Counted from the first letter of the stretch, positions 8,425 through 16,561 are shown. The stretch: 18,692 nucleotides of DNA from Bradyrhizobium sp. CCH5-F6 (GCF_001556045.1 NZ_LSIC01000001.1:1-18692), one strand, 5' to 3'. Made by a program: numbers and translations. Notes: a model not told the origin generated them from the letters alone.

Positions 8425-8523
8425 TCAGGACCGGCAGGACGGCCTGACCGCCGCTTGAACGGCCGGCCGCAATGGTTAGTTTCCGAGAAGCGGCGAATCG
8501 CCAGTTCCCTTCTCAAGACAGCC

Positions 8524-9639
8524 ATGCCCACCTTCACCCCGCATCAAGACGCCGCGCTCAAGGCCGTCGGCGACTGGCTCAAAGCCAAGCCGGGCCGCAA
8601 CGGCACGCCGCCGGTATTCCGCCTGTTCGGCTTCGCCGGCACCGGCAAGACCACGCTGGCGCGGCACATCGCCGACGGGGTCGATGGCGAGGTGAAGTTC
8701 GCCGCCTTCACCGGCAAGGCGGCTCTGGTCATGCGCAACAAGGGCTGCGACGGCGCCTCCACCATCCACTCGCTGATCTACCGCGCCCGCGAATCCGGCG
8801 AGGAGCAGCCGAGCTTCGAATTGTGGGACGACGCGCCGGCATCGAAGGCGAAGCTGATCGTGATCGACGAATGCTCGATGGTCGACGCCGAACTCGGGCG
8901 CGACCTGATGTCGTTCGACTGTCCCCTCCTCGTGCTGGGCGATCCCGCGCAGCTGCCGCCGATCCAGGGCGGCGGCTTCTTCACCAATTCCGAGCCGGAC
9001 GCGATGCTGACCGAGGTGCATCGCCAGGCCCAGGACGATCCGATCGTGCGGATGTCGATGGACGTCCGCGAGGGACGCGAGCTCGACATCGGCCGCTACG
9101 GCGAGAGCGAGGTGGTGTCGCGGAAAGAGCTCGATCCCGACCGCGTCATGGGTGCCGACCAGGTCCTGGTCGGCCGCAACAACACAAGGCGCGCGTACAA
9201 CATGCGCGTGCGCCAGCGCCAGAACATCGAGGATGCGTTTCCCGTCGCCGGCGACAAGCTGGTGTGCCTGCGCAACAACCGCAAGAAAGGCCTGTTCAAC
9301 GGCGGGCTATGGCGTGTGAAGTCGCGCAACACCTCGCGCTCGAAATCGCGCATCCTCAGCATGCGGCTGTCGCCGGACGAGGATTTCGGCCACAAGGTGA
9401 CGAAGGTCTCGGTGCGCGCCGACTGCTTCGAGGGCGGCATCGAGCAGATCGCCTGGGAGCAGCGCAAGCCCTATGACGAGTTCGACTACGGCTACGTGCT
9501 GACCGTGCACAAGTCGCAGGGCTCGCAATGGGACGATGTCGTGCTGTTCGACGAGAGCTTTGCGTTTCAGGACTCCAGGGCGAGGTGGCTCTATACCGGC
9601 ATCACGCGGGCGGCTAAACGGCTCAGCGTGGTGGTGTAG
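8524..9639 (+). CDS. RecD-like superfamily 1 DNA helicase / ATPase
   Basis: A 371-residue ATP-dependent helicase of the RecD/AAA_30 type with a UvrD-like C-terminal part. Motifs in order: Walker A GFAGTGKTT (36-44), Walker B VIDECSMVD (113-121), motif III GDPAQLPPI (139-147), EVHRQ (164-168), and near the C-terminus YVLTVHKSQGSQWDDVVLF and YTGITRAAKRL, the helicase motifs V/VI. All look intact. It is much shorter than RecD2 (about 700 residues) because the N-terminal helix-hairpin-helix region is absent, so it is a minimal helicase core rather than a RecBCD subunit; no recB or recC is nearby. The ATG at 8524 is preferred, since an upstream in-frame extension would translate the palindromic repeat. 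The physiological role is unknown. Confidence 0.9.
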   Translation: MPTFTPHQDAALKAVGDWLKAKPGRNGTPPVFRLFGFAGTGKTTLARHIADGVDGEVKFAAFTGKAALVMRNKGCDGASTIHSLIYRARESGEEQPSFELWDDAPASKAKLIVIDECSMVDAELGRDLMSFDCPLLVLGDPAQLPPIQGGGFFTNSEPDAMLTEVHRQAQDDPIVRMSMDVREGRELDIGRYGESEVVSRKELDPDRVMGADQVLVGRNNTRRAYNMRVRQRQNIEDAFPVAGDKLVCLRNNRKKGLFNGGLWRVKSRNTSRSKSRILSMRLSPDEDFGHKVTKVSVRADCFEGGIEQIAWEQRKPYDEFDYGYVLTVHKSQGSQWDDVVLFDESFAFQDSRARWLYTGITRAAKRLSVVV

Positions 9640-9736
9640 GTCTCGCGTTTCCCGGTGATCCGTTCCGCCGAGCAGCGTTCACCGCGCGCTAGGTTTTGCA
9701 GCGTATCGGTATGTCACCTGCATCGGAGCGGAACAT

Positions 9737-11095
9737 ATGGCTGCGCGCGCGACGAGACCTGAACATCCCGATATCGATCTCGATGATCTCACAGTGAACC
9801 GTCGCGGCTTTCTGAGATCGGCGAGCGCGGCCGCCGGTTCACTGGCGCTGTCGACCACGGCTCCGGGGAATGCCCTTGCGGCGTCGGTCAGGTCGGTGCG
9901 CGTCTCGAAGGAGCGGCTCAACACGCTGGCGGCAAAGTTCTATGCCGTCTTCAACGAAGGCAATATTTTGCCGGCGAGCTTTGCAGACAAATATGCGGCG
10001 CGCCATGACGTGGAGCTGAGGCGCATCGTCACCTTCACGCGCGTCCCGGAGACGGGAGAACGCGTCAAGGTCAGCGGCCTGCTCGCCGTTCCGGCGGGCG
10101 CGCGCAGCGCCCTTCCGCTGTTGTCGTGGCAACACGGCACGATCCTGTCGTTCGACCAGGTCCCCTCGAACCTGCTGCGCCTGGGCGACGAAACATACGA
10201 GCTGCGCGACAATTTCGATTCGATCGAGACCTTGTTCAACATCCAGCGCTTCGCCGGCAACGGCTACGCGATCATCGCGGCCGACTATGTCGGCAAGGGC
10301 CCCTATCGCAATGGCCGGAGCGAAGCCTATGCCGTGAAGGGCGCGACCGTGCAGTGCTGCCTCGACATATTGAGTGCGGGGCAACTCGAGCTGCGCAAAT
10401 TGGGCCTGCGCCCATCATCCCTGTTCCTGAACGGATGGTCGCAAGGCGCCCTGAACACGCAGTGGCTGAAACAGGAGCTGCAGCGCCGCGGCATCAAGGT
10501 TCGGGCGACCGCGACACAGAGCCCGTTCAACGATCTCGCCGACAGCTTTCACTACTGGGCGAACCCTGCGGCCTACATTCCGGCCTCGGAGAGCTCTTAT
10601 CCGCTGCCGCCGGCCTGGATCACGCCTTGCATGATCGTCCTGCTCGGCAGTTACCGGCGCTATTATGGGCTGGGCGACCTGTTCAAGACGGCGATCAAGC
10701 CGCAATACCAGCCCTTCGCGGAAAAATACTGGTCCGATTACAGCCTCGAAGGCGAGATCGCGAGGAGCATTCCTCCCGCCGGCGACTTCCTCGTCGATGG
10801 CTTCTTCGATCGCTTCACCAGCGATTCGAACAGCGCTTTCCAGCGCCGCCTCGGCAACAATGGCGCGACCTTCTGGGATTACGATTCCCCGATCAGGTTC
10901 TATTACGGGCTGGCGGACGAGGCGTTGCATCCACGGCTGGTGCGGCCCGCAATCGCCGCCGGCGGACATTTCGCGGTGGGCGTTCCGGTCAATGGCGCCA
11001 GCCATCGCGCCACGTTCCTGTCGAGCCTCTATGGCGAAGCGGCCGTTCTGAACGGGCAGCCGACGGCGTTCGACTGGTTCAATTCGCTGGCGTGA
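9737..11095 (+). CDS. Tat-exported alpha/beta hydrolase (secretory lipase-like)
   Basis: A 452-residue serine hydrolase, probably periplasmic or secreted. A Tat signal covers residues about 20-49: NRRGFLRSASAAAGS, hydrophobic stretch, then NALA. The nucleophile is Ser235 in GWSQGA (GxSxG), with WQHGT (131-135) as the probable oxyanion-hole strand. DEALHP and the late GASHRATF are likely to provide the acid and the histidine. The overall pattern recalls secretory lipases (LIP family, PF03583) and related esterases, but the substrate cannot be read from the sequence. The start ATG has GGAGCGGAAC just before it. It converges with the caspase gene across a 42-base gap containing only a 5-bp hairpin (11102-11115). 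Confidence 0.85.
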   Translation: MAARATRPEHPDIDLDDLTVNRRGFLRSASAAAGSLALSTTAPGNALAASVRSVRVSKERLNTLAAKFYAVFNEGNILPASFADKYAARHDVELRRIVTFTRVPETGERVKVSGLLAVPAGARSALPLLSWQHGTILSFDQVPSNLLRLGDETYELRDNFDSIETLFNIQRFAGNGYAIIAADYVGKGPYRNGRSEAYAVKGATVQCCLDILSAGQLELRKLGLRPSSLFLNGWSQGALNTQWLKQELQRRGIKVRATATQSPFNDLADSFHYWANPAAYIPASESSYPLPPAWITPCMIVLLGSYRRYYGLGDLFKTAIKPQYQPFAEKYWSDYSLEGEIARSIPPAGDFLVDGFFDRFTSDSNSAFQRRLGNNGATFWDYDSPIRFYYGLADEALHPRLVRPAIAAGGHFAVGVPVNGASHRATFLSSLYGEAAVLNGQPTAFDWFNSLA

Positions 11096-11137
11096 GCCAC
11101 GCAGCCAAACGGCTGAACGCGCTACGAACGCGACCGC

Positions 11138-12826
11138 TCACTTCCCCGCCACGAAGTAGAAGTCCTCTCTTCCCGGCGGCGAGCCATAGGTGAACGGCTG
11201 CTGCGCGTGCTTCGTCGCGGCCCAGACGTCGTCGCGAATGATGTCGAACAGCTTTCTGATCTCGACGCGCGGCTGCCTGATCTCGCGCGCCAGCGCGGTG
11301 GCGAACGGGCTGTTGGCGCTGCCGTCGCCGTCCATCGCGGTCTCGCCATGCTTGGCGGCGTAGACCACCATGAAGCCGGCACCGGGCTCGATGTTGGAAA
11401 AGCCCTTGTCGACCAGCTTGAGCGACAAGGTGCGCTGCATGGCCGGCGCGAACGGATTGTCGCGACAGGCGTCCAGGACCACGAGCCGCATCCTTCGCGC
11501 GGCGCCGACGGCGGCGATCACCTGCTCCAGGGCAACCGCCTGAGTCTCGGCATCGCTGTCGGCGGCGAGCTTGGCGTCGACCGGAACGAGATAGTTCACC
11601 CCGCCGATCTCGAAACCGTGGCCGGCGTAATAGACCACGGCCCAGTCGGCCTTTTCCGCCTCTGTGGCAAAGGCCTGCAACGCTTCGAAGAACTTGTCGC
11701 GGGTGAGGTCGTTGACGGATATCACGGTCTGGAAGCCGACGTCGCGCAGCACACTGGCGATCAATCTGGAATCGCTCGGGGGATTGGCGAGAGCGTGGAC
11801 GTTCTTGTAGGCGCCGTTGCCGATCACCAGCGCGACGCGGTGCCCGACAGGCGCACCGCCCGGTGTTTGCGCCGTCAGCGCGGCGAGCCGCTCCCGTGCG
11901 ATGGCGCGGGCGCGCGCGACGTCGATCTCGTCGAATTTCGTCAGCGAATAAGCCGCGGCGCGATAGTCGGCGCGCGCCTGGGCGAGATCCTTCCTGCGCT
12001 CGTAAATCTGGCCGCGGCCGGAATGCGCGCGGACATTGTTCGGGTTGATCTGGATGGCCGTGTTGTAATCCTTCAGCGCGGCCTCGAGGTCGCCTTTCAT
12101 CATGTTGGCGTCGGCGCGGTTGTTGATCGCGAACACGTTCTTCGGCTGCCGCTCGATCAGGCGGTTGCAGTCGGCAAGGGCCTTGTCGAATTTTCCCATC
12201 ATACCGTAGGTGACGCAGCGGTTGCTGGCGATCTGCGGCGCGGCCGGATCAATCTTCTCGGCCTCCGCGAAGTCGGCGAGCGCGCCGTCGAAATCCTTCA
12301 TCAACGTGCGCACGCGCGCGCGATTGGTCCAGGCGAGCAGGAATTTGGGCGTGTATTTGATCGACAGGCTGAAATCGTCGAGCGCGCTTTGCAGCGCACC
12401 CCGTCGCAGCTGGATGACACCGCGGTTGTTGTAGGGAACGCCGTAAGCCGGACGCTTCTGTAGCGCGAGATCATAGTCGGCCATCGCGAGGTCGTCCTGT
12501 CCGCTGCGCTCATAGGCGAGGCCGCGCAGATTGAGCGCCACCGCATAGTCGGGATCGAGGTCGAGCGCCGTGGACAGGATCTCGATCGCGTGGACATGAT
12601 CGCGCTTGTTGAGCAGCGTCGTGCCGCGCACGGACAGCGCGATCGCCTTGTCCTTGCCGGCGACGCGGTCGGCGTTCAGCAGATTGTCGCAGGCCGTGGC
12701 ACGGGCCTGCGCCTCCGCCTGGCGGTCACGGCAAATGGCGAGATCGCCGCCGGCTTGGGGATCGGCCACGGCAAGCGACGTGCCGGCGGCGAGGGCGGCA
12801 AGGATCGGCAGTACGACGCGCAGCAT
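11138..12826 (-). CDS. exported TPR-caspase (peptidase C14) protein
   Basis: A 562-residue protein with an N-terminal signal peptide (residues 1-22, hydrophobic core then AVADP). About six tetratricopeptide repeats follow at 62-295 (for example YAVALNLRGLAYERSGQDDLAMADYDLALQ, here split: YAVALNLRGLAYERSG and DDLAMADYDLALQ). A caspase-like domain occupies 328-558, beginning HRVALVIGNGAY. The catalytic dyad is intact: His403 in YYAGHGFE and Cys454 in VLDACRDNPF. Such bacterial orthocaspases usually cleave after basic residues, but the specificity here is an inference. The signal peptide places it in the periplasm. No substrate or partner gene is adjacent. There is no clear Shine-Dalgarno before the ATG. 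It is transcribed towards the lipase-like gene and divergently from msrA. Confidence 0.9.
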   Translation of the reverse strand: MLRVVLPILAALAAGTSLAVADPQAGGDLAICRDRQAEAQARATACDNLLNADRVAGKDKAIALSVRGTTLLNKRDHVHAIEILSTALDLDPDYAVALNLRGLAYERSGQDDLAMADYDLALQKRPAYGVPYNNRGVIQLRRGALQSALDDFSLSIKYTPKFLLAWTNRARVRTLMKDFDGALADFAEAEKIDPAAPQIASNRCVTYGMMGKFDKALADCNRLIERQPKNVFAINNRADANMMKGDLEAALKDYNTAIQINPNNVRAHSGRGQIYERRKDLAQARADYRAAAYSLTKFDEIDVARARAIARERLAALTAQTPGGAPVGHRVALVIGNGAYKNVHALANPPSDSRLIASVLRDVGFQTVISVNDLTRDKFFEALQAFATEAEKADWAVVYYAGHGFEIGGVNYLVPVDAKLAADSDAETQAVALEQVIAAVGAARRMRLVVLDACRDNPFAPAMQRTLSLKLVDKGFSNIEPGAGFMVVYAAKHGETAMDGDGSANSPFATALAREIRQPRVEIRKLFDIIRDDVWAATKHAQQPFTYGSPPGREDFYFVAGK

Positions 12827-13077
12827 GTTGTCAGGTGAGCTCCAGCCACCATTTCTTATTGTCGATCATGCCGGCTCGTCCAGCGCGGAGTTCCGCATCC
12901 CGCCAGGCCGCATCGTCGCCGCGCCATTTCCCGGACGTTCTCACGGACTCGTGTCCGCCCCGGCGTAACAATCGGCGGCTGCGTCCGTATCTCGGTTGAT
13001 GCGAAAGCGCGCCCGGGCAGGCTGTTCGCCCGGTCCCGACCGCCCTAGACTGTCAGCCCTTCCGAAAGAGGATTGCC

Positions 13078-13782
13078 ATGCGCCGAACCGCCCTCGCCTT
13101 CCTGCTCGCCGCAACCACCGCCCTGACGCTGGCTTTCACGATGCCCTCCCGGGCCGCGGAGGAAGCGGTCGTGATCCCCGCCCCCGCCGTGGACGCCGCG
13201 CCCGCGAGCGGCATCCAGACCGCCGTCCTCGCCGGCGGCTGCTTCTGGGGCGTGCAGGGCGTCTTCCAGCACACCGCGGGCGTCGTCAACGCGGTCTCCG
13301 GCTATGCCGGGGGCACCAAGGCGACCGCCGACTACAAGGCTGTCTCGAGCGGGCGCACCGACCACGCCGAGTCGGTCGAGATCAAGTACGACCCGAAGAA
13401 AATCTCCTACGGCAAGATCCTCCAGATCTACTTCTCGGTGGTGCACGACCCGACCCAGCTCAACCGCCAGGGCCCCGACGTCGGCCCGCAATATCGCTCG
13501 GCGATCTTCACCACCTCCGACGAGCAGAAGAAGGTGGCGGAGGCCTATATCGCGCAGCTCAACGCGGCCAAGGTGTTCAAAAAGCCGATCGTGACCAAGC
13601 TCGGCCCACTCGAGGCGTTCTATCCGGCGGAAGCCTATCACCAGGATTATCTGACCCTGCACCCGAACCAGCCCTACATCGCCTATAACGACATCCCGAA
13701 GGTCGAGAACCTGAAAAAGCTGTTCGCGGACAACTACATTGAGAAGCCGACGCTGGTGAATGCCAGCAAGGCCACCAACTGA
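13078..13782 (+). CDS. msrA: peptide-methionine (S)-S-oxide reductase MsrA, exported
   Basis: A 234-residue enzyme that reduces the S epimer of methionine sulfoxide in proteins. Residues 1-26 form a signal peptide (RRTALAFLLAATTALTLAF, cut near SRA), so it acts in the periplasm. The catalytic motif GGCFWG has Cys55. DHAESVEIKYDP, FFSVVHDPTQLNRQGPDVGPQYRS (here with YF before SVVHD) and AEAYHQDY are the usual MsrA segments. Cys55 is the only cysteine in the protein, so no resolving cysteine exists and regeneration must follow a one-cysteine route or use an external thiol. AGAGGA lies 7-8 bases before the ATG. msrB follows after 24 bases, so the two are probably cotranscribed. Confidence 0.94.
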   Translation: MRRTALAFLLAATTALTLAFTMPSRAAEEAVVIPAPAVDAAPASGIQTAVLAGGCFWGVQGVFQHTAGVVNAVSGYAGGTKATADYKAVSSGRTDHAESVEIKYDPKKISYGKILQIYFSVVHDPTQLNRQGPDVGPQYRSAIFTTSDEQKKVAEAYIAQLNAAKVFKKPIVTKLGPLEAFYPAEAYHQDYLTLHPNQPYIAYNDIPKVENLKKLFADNYIEKPTLVNASKATN

Positions 13783-13806
13783 TCGCAAGAGAGAAACGGG
13801 AGACCC

Positions 13807-14226
13807 ATGCCCGACACCAGAACGAAGATCACGGACGACAAGGTCATCAAGAGCGAAGAGCAGTGGCGGCGCGAACTGACGCCGATGCAGTACGCCGTGC
13901 TGCGCGAGAAGGCGACCGAGCGTCCCTTCTCGGGCGAATATGAGCACGAGGAGCGCGCCGGCACCTATGTCTGCGCCGGGTGCGGCAATGTGCTGTTCGC
14001 GTCCGACGCCAAGTTCGATTCCGGCTGTGGCTGGCCGAGCTTCACCCAGCCCGCGGTCGAGAGCCATATCGACGAGGAGCGGGACACGAGCCACGGCATG
14101 GTCCGCACCGAGGTGCTCTGCTCCAAATGCAGCGGTCATCTCGGCCATGTCTTCCCCGATGGTCCCGGGCCGACGGGTCTGCGCTATTGCATCAATTCGG
14201 CGGCGTTGAAGCTGGAGCCGAAATAA
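13807..14226 (+). CDS. msrB: peptide-methionine (R)-S-oxide reductase MsrB
   Basis: A 139-residue enzyme that reduces the R epimer of methionine sulfoxide. Zinc ligands are Cys56/Cys59 (CAGC) and Cys105/Cys108 (CSKC). The catalytic cysteine is Cys128 in [10 protein letters not shown], and Cys74 in SGCGWPSF is the probable resolving cysteine. It has no signal peptide, and GGGAG four bases before the ATG fixes the start, so it should be cytoplasmic, unlike the exported MsrA encoded just upstream. A hairpin terminator follows. Confidence 0.96.
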   Translation: MPDTRTKITDDKVIKSEEQWRRELTPMQYAVLREKATERPFSGEYEHEERAGTYVCAGCGNVLFASDAKFDSGCGWPSFTQPAVESHIDEERDTSHGMVRTEVLCSKCSGHLGHVFPDGPGPTGLRYCINSAALKLEPK

Positions 14227-14238
14227 ACGGCACGCAGC

Positions 14239-14263
14239 GCCGGGTTCCCGCATGGAACCCGGC
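14239..14263 (+). terminator. hairpin terminator of msrAB
   Basis: GCCGGGTTCC, five-base loop, GGAACCCGGC: a perfect 10-bp stem 12 bases after the msrB stop. The following sequence has only a delayed TTTT (14276-14279), so termination may be incomplete. Confidence 0.65.
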
Positions 14264-14334
14264 TCCGCGATGTGCTTTTCTCGCCTGGCGGCGCCGCCGA
14301 TCGCTCGATTGTGGCGGCCGCCAGGGAGGATGCC

Positions 14335-14499
14335 ATGTCGCTCGGGACCATCCTGATCATCCTCGTGATCATCTACCTGCTCGGGGGCCTGTCCGGCCGC
14401 CTGGGCGGCTATGGCTACGGCATGGGCCATTCCGGCATGGGGATTGGCGGGCTCGTCCTCGTCGTGCTGGTCGTGCTGCTGCTTCTCGGCAAGCTCTAG
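14335..14499 (+). CDS. DUF3309-type small membrane protein
   Basis: A 54-residue hydrophobic protein. It has two membrane segments (TILIILVIIYLLGGL and GLVLVVLVVLLLLGKL) joined by a glycine-rich loop (GRLGGYGYGMGHSGMGIG). This is the pattern of DUF3309 mini-proteins found widely in Alphaproteobacteria. Function unknown. The ATG at 14335 has AGGGAGGA seven bases upstream, an excellent ribosome site, which supports a real gene despite the size. It follows the msrB terminator and probably has its own promoter. Confidence 0.85.
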   Translation: MSLGTILIILVIIYLLGGLSGRLGGYGYGMGHSGMGIGGLVLVVLVVLLLLGKL

Positions 14500-14713
14500 T
14501 CTCAAATAACTACATGATATTGCTTGATTTTTTGCGCATGCGCAGCTGCCATGCGCGGATTCATCATCTCGCATCGCGGGGGTCGCAATTTTGTCAAATC
14601 GGCCTATATTAGAGGGCGACAATGACATGCGGCGGGCCCGCTGGATTGCGGCCTCTGCCCTTCCCCAACCCCACGCGCTTAAAGCCCCAGAGAAGATCAC
14701 GAGGTCTTTGACC

Positions 14714-15007
14714 ATGCGTCCACTGCGTCCGTTCAACTTCAACACGTCCGCCGAACTCTTCCCCGCCGCGATCCGCAAGAAGAAGCGTGCAGGCTTCACC
14801 TATCGCCGGTTCGGCACCGCAGCCGAGGCCGTGCAGTTCGCGATGGAGCAGTTGCCGACGGATTCGCTGAACGGCGCCTATCTCCAGGTCGAGGAAGCGC
14901 GCTTCGATCAGAACGGCATCCGCTCGCTGTACGAGAGCGAAGCCTTCCCGCTGCCCCGTCGGCCCAAGCCGGCGCCGGCCGCCGAGACCGACGCCGACGC
15001 GGCGTAA
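14714..15007 (+). CDS. small hypothetical protein
   Basis: A 97-residue soluble protein that I do not recognise as a named family. It has a basic N-terminal half ([31 protein letters not shown]) and an acidic, Ala/Pro-rich tail ([17 protein letters not shown]). The central segment [30 protein letters not shown] looks like a compact beta fold. The ATG at 14714 is the best start; the frame is open further upstream but without a good ribosome site. A TATATT (14605-14610) upstream is a possible -10 element with a poor -35. A very strong intrinsic terminator follows 22 bases after the stop, which supports a real transcription unit. Confidence 0.72.
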   Translation: MRPLRPFNFNTSAELFPAAIRKKKRAGFTYRRFGTAAEAVQFAMEQLPTDSLNGAYLQVEEARFDQNGIRSLYESEAFPLPRRPKPAPAAETDADAA

Positions 15008-15029
15008 GCTTTCGCAAGCCTCCGATATG

Positions 15030-15081
15030 CGCAGAAAGCGCGACGGCCGAAAGGTCGTCGCGCTTTCTGCGTTTTGGTTTT
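15030..15081 (+). terminator. strong intrinsic terminator
   Basis: A 19-bp stem (15030-15048 with 15053-15071, one G-U pair) capped by a GAAA tetraloop and followed by TTTTGGTTTT. It is a textbook Rho-independent terminator for the small gene ending at 15007. The opposite strand lacks a T-tract, so it should not stop the convergent DUF4112 transcript efficiently. Confidence 0.93.
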
Positions 15082-15125
15082 CCCCCGCATGCGCGAGAGC
15101 TGCCCCTGAGAGGGACGATGAAGGC

Positions 15126-15653
15126 TCAAATCCGCGGCTGCTTTTCCAGCCAGCGGCGCAGCAGGCGCACGTTGCGCATGTTGGCGCGGAACATCACGTC
15201 GAAAGCGTCGCCCGCGAACGGCACCAGTCCGACCACGCCGTCGAGCGCGACATTGCCGAGCATGCGCGCGGTGATGTGCCAGGGCGCCCCCAGCGCCCGG
15301 GCTTCGCGCACCAGCCACAGCGAGATCGCCGTGGTGATGATGTCGCCGACCACGGGGATCAGGCCGATCAGCCCGTCGATGCCGTAGCGGATGTTGGTGC
15401 CGGGCAGGATGAAGGCGACGTCGAGCAGCTTCGCGATCGCCTCGAGACGCGCGATCCGCTGCTCGCGCGTCAGATTCGCGAACGGGCTGGCTTGCCCGAA
15501 CTCGAAGCGAAACTCACGAAATCCCTGCTCCAGGCTTTCGGGCCTGATCTCGTGGCCTTCCTGGTCGATGATCGGCCCGCGCGCCCGGTTGCCCGAACGC
15601 GAACTACTCCCCGTACGGGATCTGCGCGGAGCAAGGATGTCGTCGTCGGACAT
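15126..15653 (-). CDS. DUF4112 domain-containing membrane protein
   Basis: A 175-residue protein. Residues 1-30 are a polar, Arg/Ser-rich N-terminus. The DUF4112 domain (about 66-165) shows the hallmark pattern LLDVAFILPGTNIRYGIDGLIGLIPVVGD (split here as LLDVAFILPGT and RYGIDGLIGLIPVVGD) and a second LDGVVGLVPFAGDAFDV. Two hydrophobic segments (about 92-115 and 136-152) suggest membrane association. Function unknown. Two ATGs are possible, at 15659 and 15653. The second is preferred because GGAGA then lies at a suitable distance, whereas it nearly touches the first. The four-helix membrane protein gene lies 64 bases upstream on the same strand. Confidence 0.88.
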   Translation of the reverse strand: MSDDDILAPRRSRTGSSSRSGNRARGPIIDQEGHEIRPESLEQGFREFRFEFGQASPFANLTREQRIARLEAIAKLLDVAFILPGTNIRYGIDGLIGLIPVVGDIITTAISLWLVREARALGAPWHITARMLGNVALDGVVGLVPFAGDAFDVMFRANMRNVRLLRRWLEKQPRI

Positions 15654-15717
15654 GGTCATGGTCTCCGGACAACGCGCCGCGGCGGCGGAGGTTGCTGCCG
15701 CGATCGAATGCCGCGCG

Positions 15718-16143
15718 TCAGGTCGGCGCCGCCGCTGCCTGCGGCTCCTCGACGTAGCGATGCACGAGCCAGGATGAAATCACCGCCGGCACGAACCCGA
15801 CGAGGCCATACAGGATGAACTGCACAGCGCCCGAATCCGGCCCGCGCGAGCTGTAGGTGAGCGACGCCAGGGCGAAGGCGAACAGGCCGACCAGGAGCAT
15901 CCGCAAGCCCGGGCGGATCCGGCGGATGTGGATCAGGATGTCGTCGACCGCGCCGATCATCAGCGCGGGCAGGAAACCGAACAGATAGCTGTATTGCAGG
16001 GTCTTGAAGAACACCGCGAACAGCTTGCCGACCTCCCCGAGATTGGTCTGGGCCCAATAGCCGGACTGGTAGGTCGTCGTCAGCAGCAGCAGGAACCCGC
16101 CGACGAATGGGCCGACCAGGGCAAACACCAGATAGCGTTTCAT
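15718..16143 (-). CDS. four-helix inner-membrane protein of unknown function
   Basis: A 141-residue protein with four predicted membrane segments at about 4-23, 50-68, 81-98 and 107-127. A cytoplasmic-looking basic loop follows helix 2 (DDILIHIRRIRPGLR), and the tail EEPQAAAAPT is polar. I do not recognise a characterised family. GAGG seven bases before the ATG at 16143 supports the start. It precedes the DUF4112 gene by 64 bases on the same strand, so the two may form an operon of membrane proteins. Confidence 0.8.
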   Translation of the reverse strand: MKRYLVFALVGPFVGGFLLLLTTTYQSGYWAQTNLGEVGKLFAVFFKTLQYSYLFGFLPALMIGAVDDILIHIRRIRPGLRMLLVGLFAFALASLTYSSRGPDSGAVQFILYGLVGFVPAVISSWLVHRYVEEPQAAAAPT

Positions 16144-16217
16144 CGCGCATCCTCACAATTCGCCTCGTTATAGCAGCGCTGTGGGAACCTTGAACAGCGG
16201 GGGGCAGCCAGCTCGAG

Positions 16218-16242
16218 GGAACAAGTGGCAAGGCGACGAGTT
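16218..16242 (+). promoter_or_regulatory. possible EcfG-type (general stress) promoter
   Basis: GGAAC (16218-16222), 16 bases, AGTT (16239-16242) fits the alphaproteobacterial EcfG pattern GGAAC-N16/17-CGTT with one mismatch. It lies about 40 bases before the ATG of the first four-cysteine protein, a sensible promoter distance. The match is short and could be chance. Confidence 0.35.
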
Positions 16243-16282
16243 CACGCAGGACCTGAATTGACCTCTGGCAACTGGAGCGCCG

Positions 16283-16525
16283 ATGGCCCGCAAACTTCTC
16301 CTGGCGACGATCACGCTGGCAACCCTGACCGGTCTGTCGGACGGGCCTGCTTTCGCGCAAGGCAACATGGGCACGCCGCAGGAGCAGAAGGCCTGCTCAC
16401 GGGACGCGCAGCGTTTCTGCCGCAAGGACCTCGGCAACGACTTGGCCGTCCAGGGCTGCCTGCAAGCCAATCGCGCCAAGCTGTCGAAGTCCTGCAGCAA
16501 GGTGTTTCAGAGCCACGGCATGTGA
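16283..16525 (+). CDS. exported four-cysteine mini-protein 1
   Basis: An 80-residue protein with a signal peptide (residues 1-25, KLLLATITLATLTGL, cut after AFA) and a mature part of about 55 residues. Cysteines are at 38, 46, 59 and 71, giving C-x7-C-x12-C-x11-C, with CSRDAQRFC and GCLQANRAKLSKSC. The pattern recalls the cysteine-rich repeat seen once or more in small secreted proteins of Bradyrhizobium and, in another context, in Golgi GLG1-type proteins (from memory). Probably two disulfides in the periplasm. GGAG five bases before the ATG supports the start. Function unknown. A second protein with identical spacing lies at 17043-17318. Confidence 0.82.
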   Translation: MARKLLLATITLATLTGLSDGPAFAQGNMGTPQEQKACSRDAQRFCRKDLGNDLAVQGCLQANRAKLSKSCSKVFQSHGM

Positions 16526-16561
16526 GGACCGGCACCATCCCGGCGAATGGAGCGTGAAGCC

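Noticed and set aside
8368..8523. In-frame N-terminal extension of the helicase
   Set aside because: It would translate the palindromic repeat; the ATG at 8524 fits the start of the helicase core.
11207..12463. Long plus-strand open frame opposite the TPR-caspase gene
   Set aside because: The minus-strand protein has clear TPR and caspase motifs; the plus frame shows no domain and only shadow composition.
14533..14556. Palindromes TGCGCATGCGCA and GCGCATG/CATGCGC after the DUF3309 gene as a terminator
   Set aside because: The T-run precedes rather than follows the stem on the plus strand, and the minus strand has A residues after it, so neither direction fits an intrinsic terminator.
13045..14799. 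584-codon minus-strand open frame across msrA, msrB and the mini-protein
   Set aside because: It spans three well-supported plus-strand genes and a terminator hairpin and has no recognisable domain.
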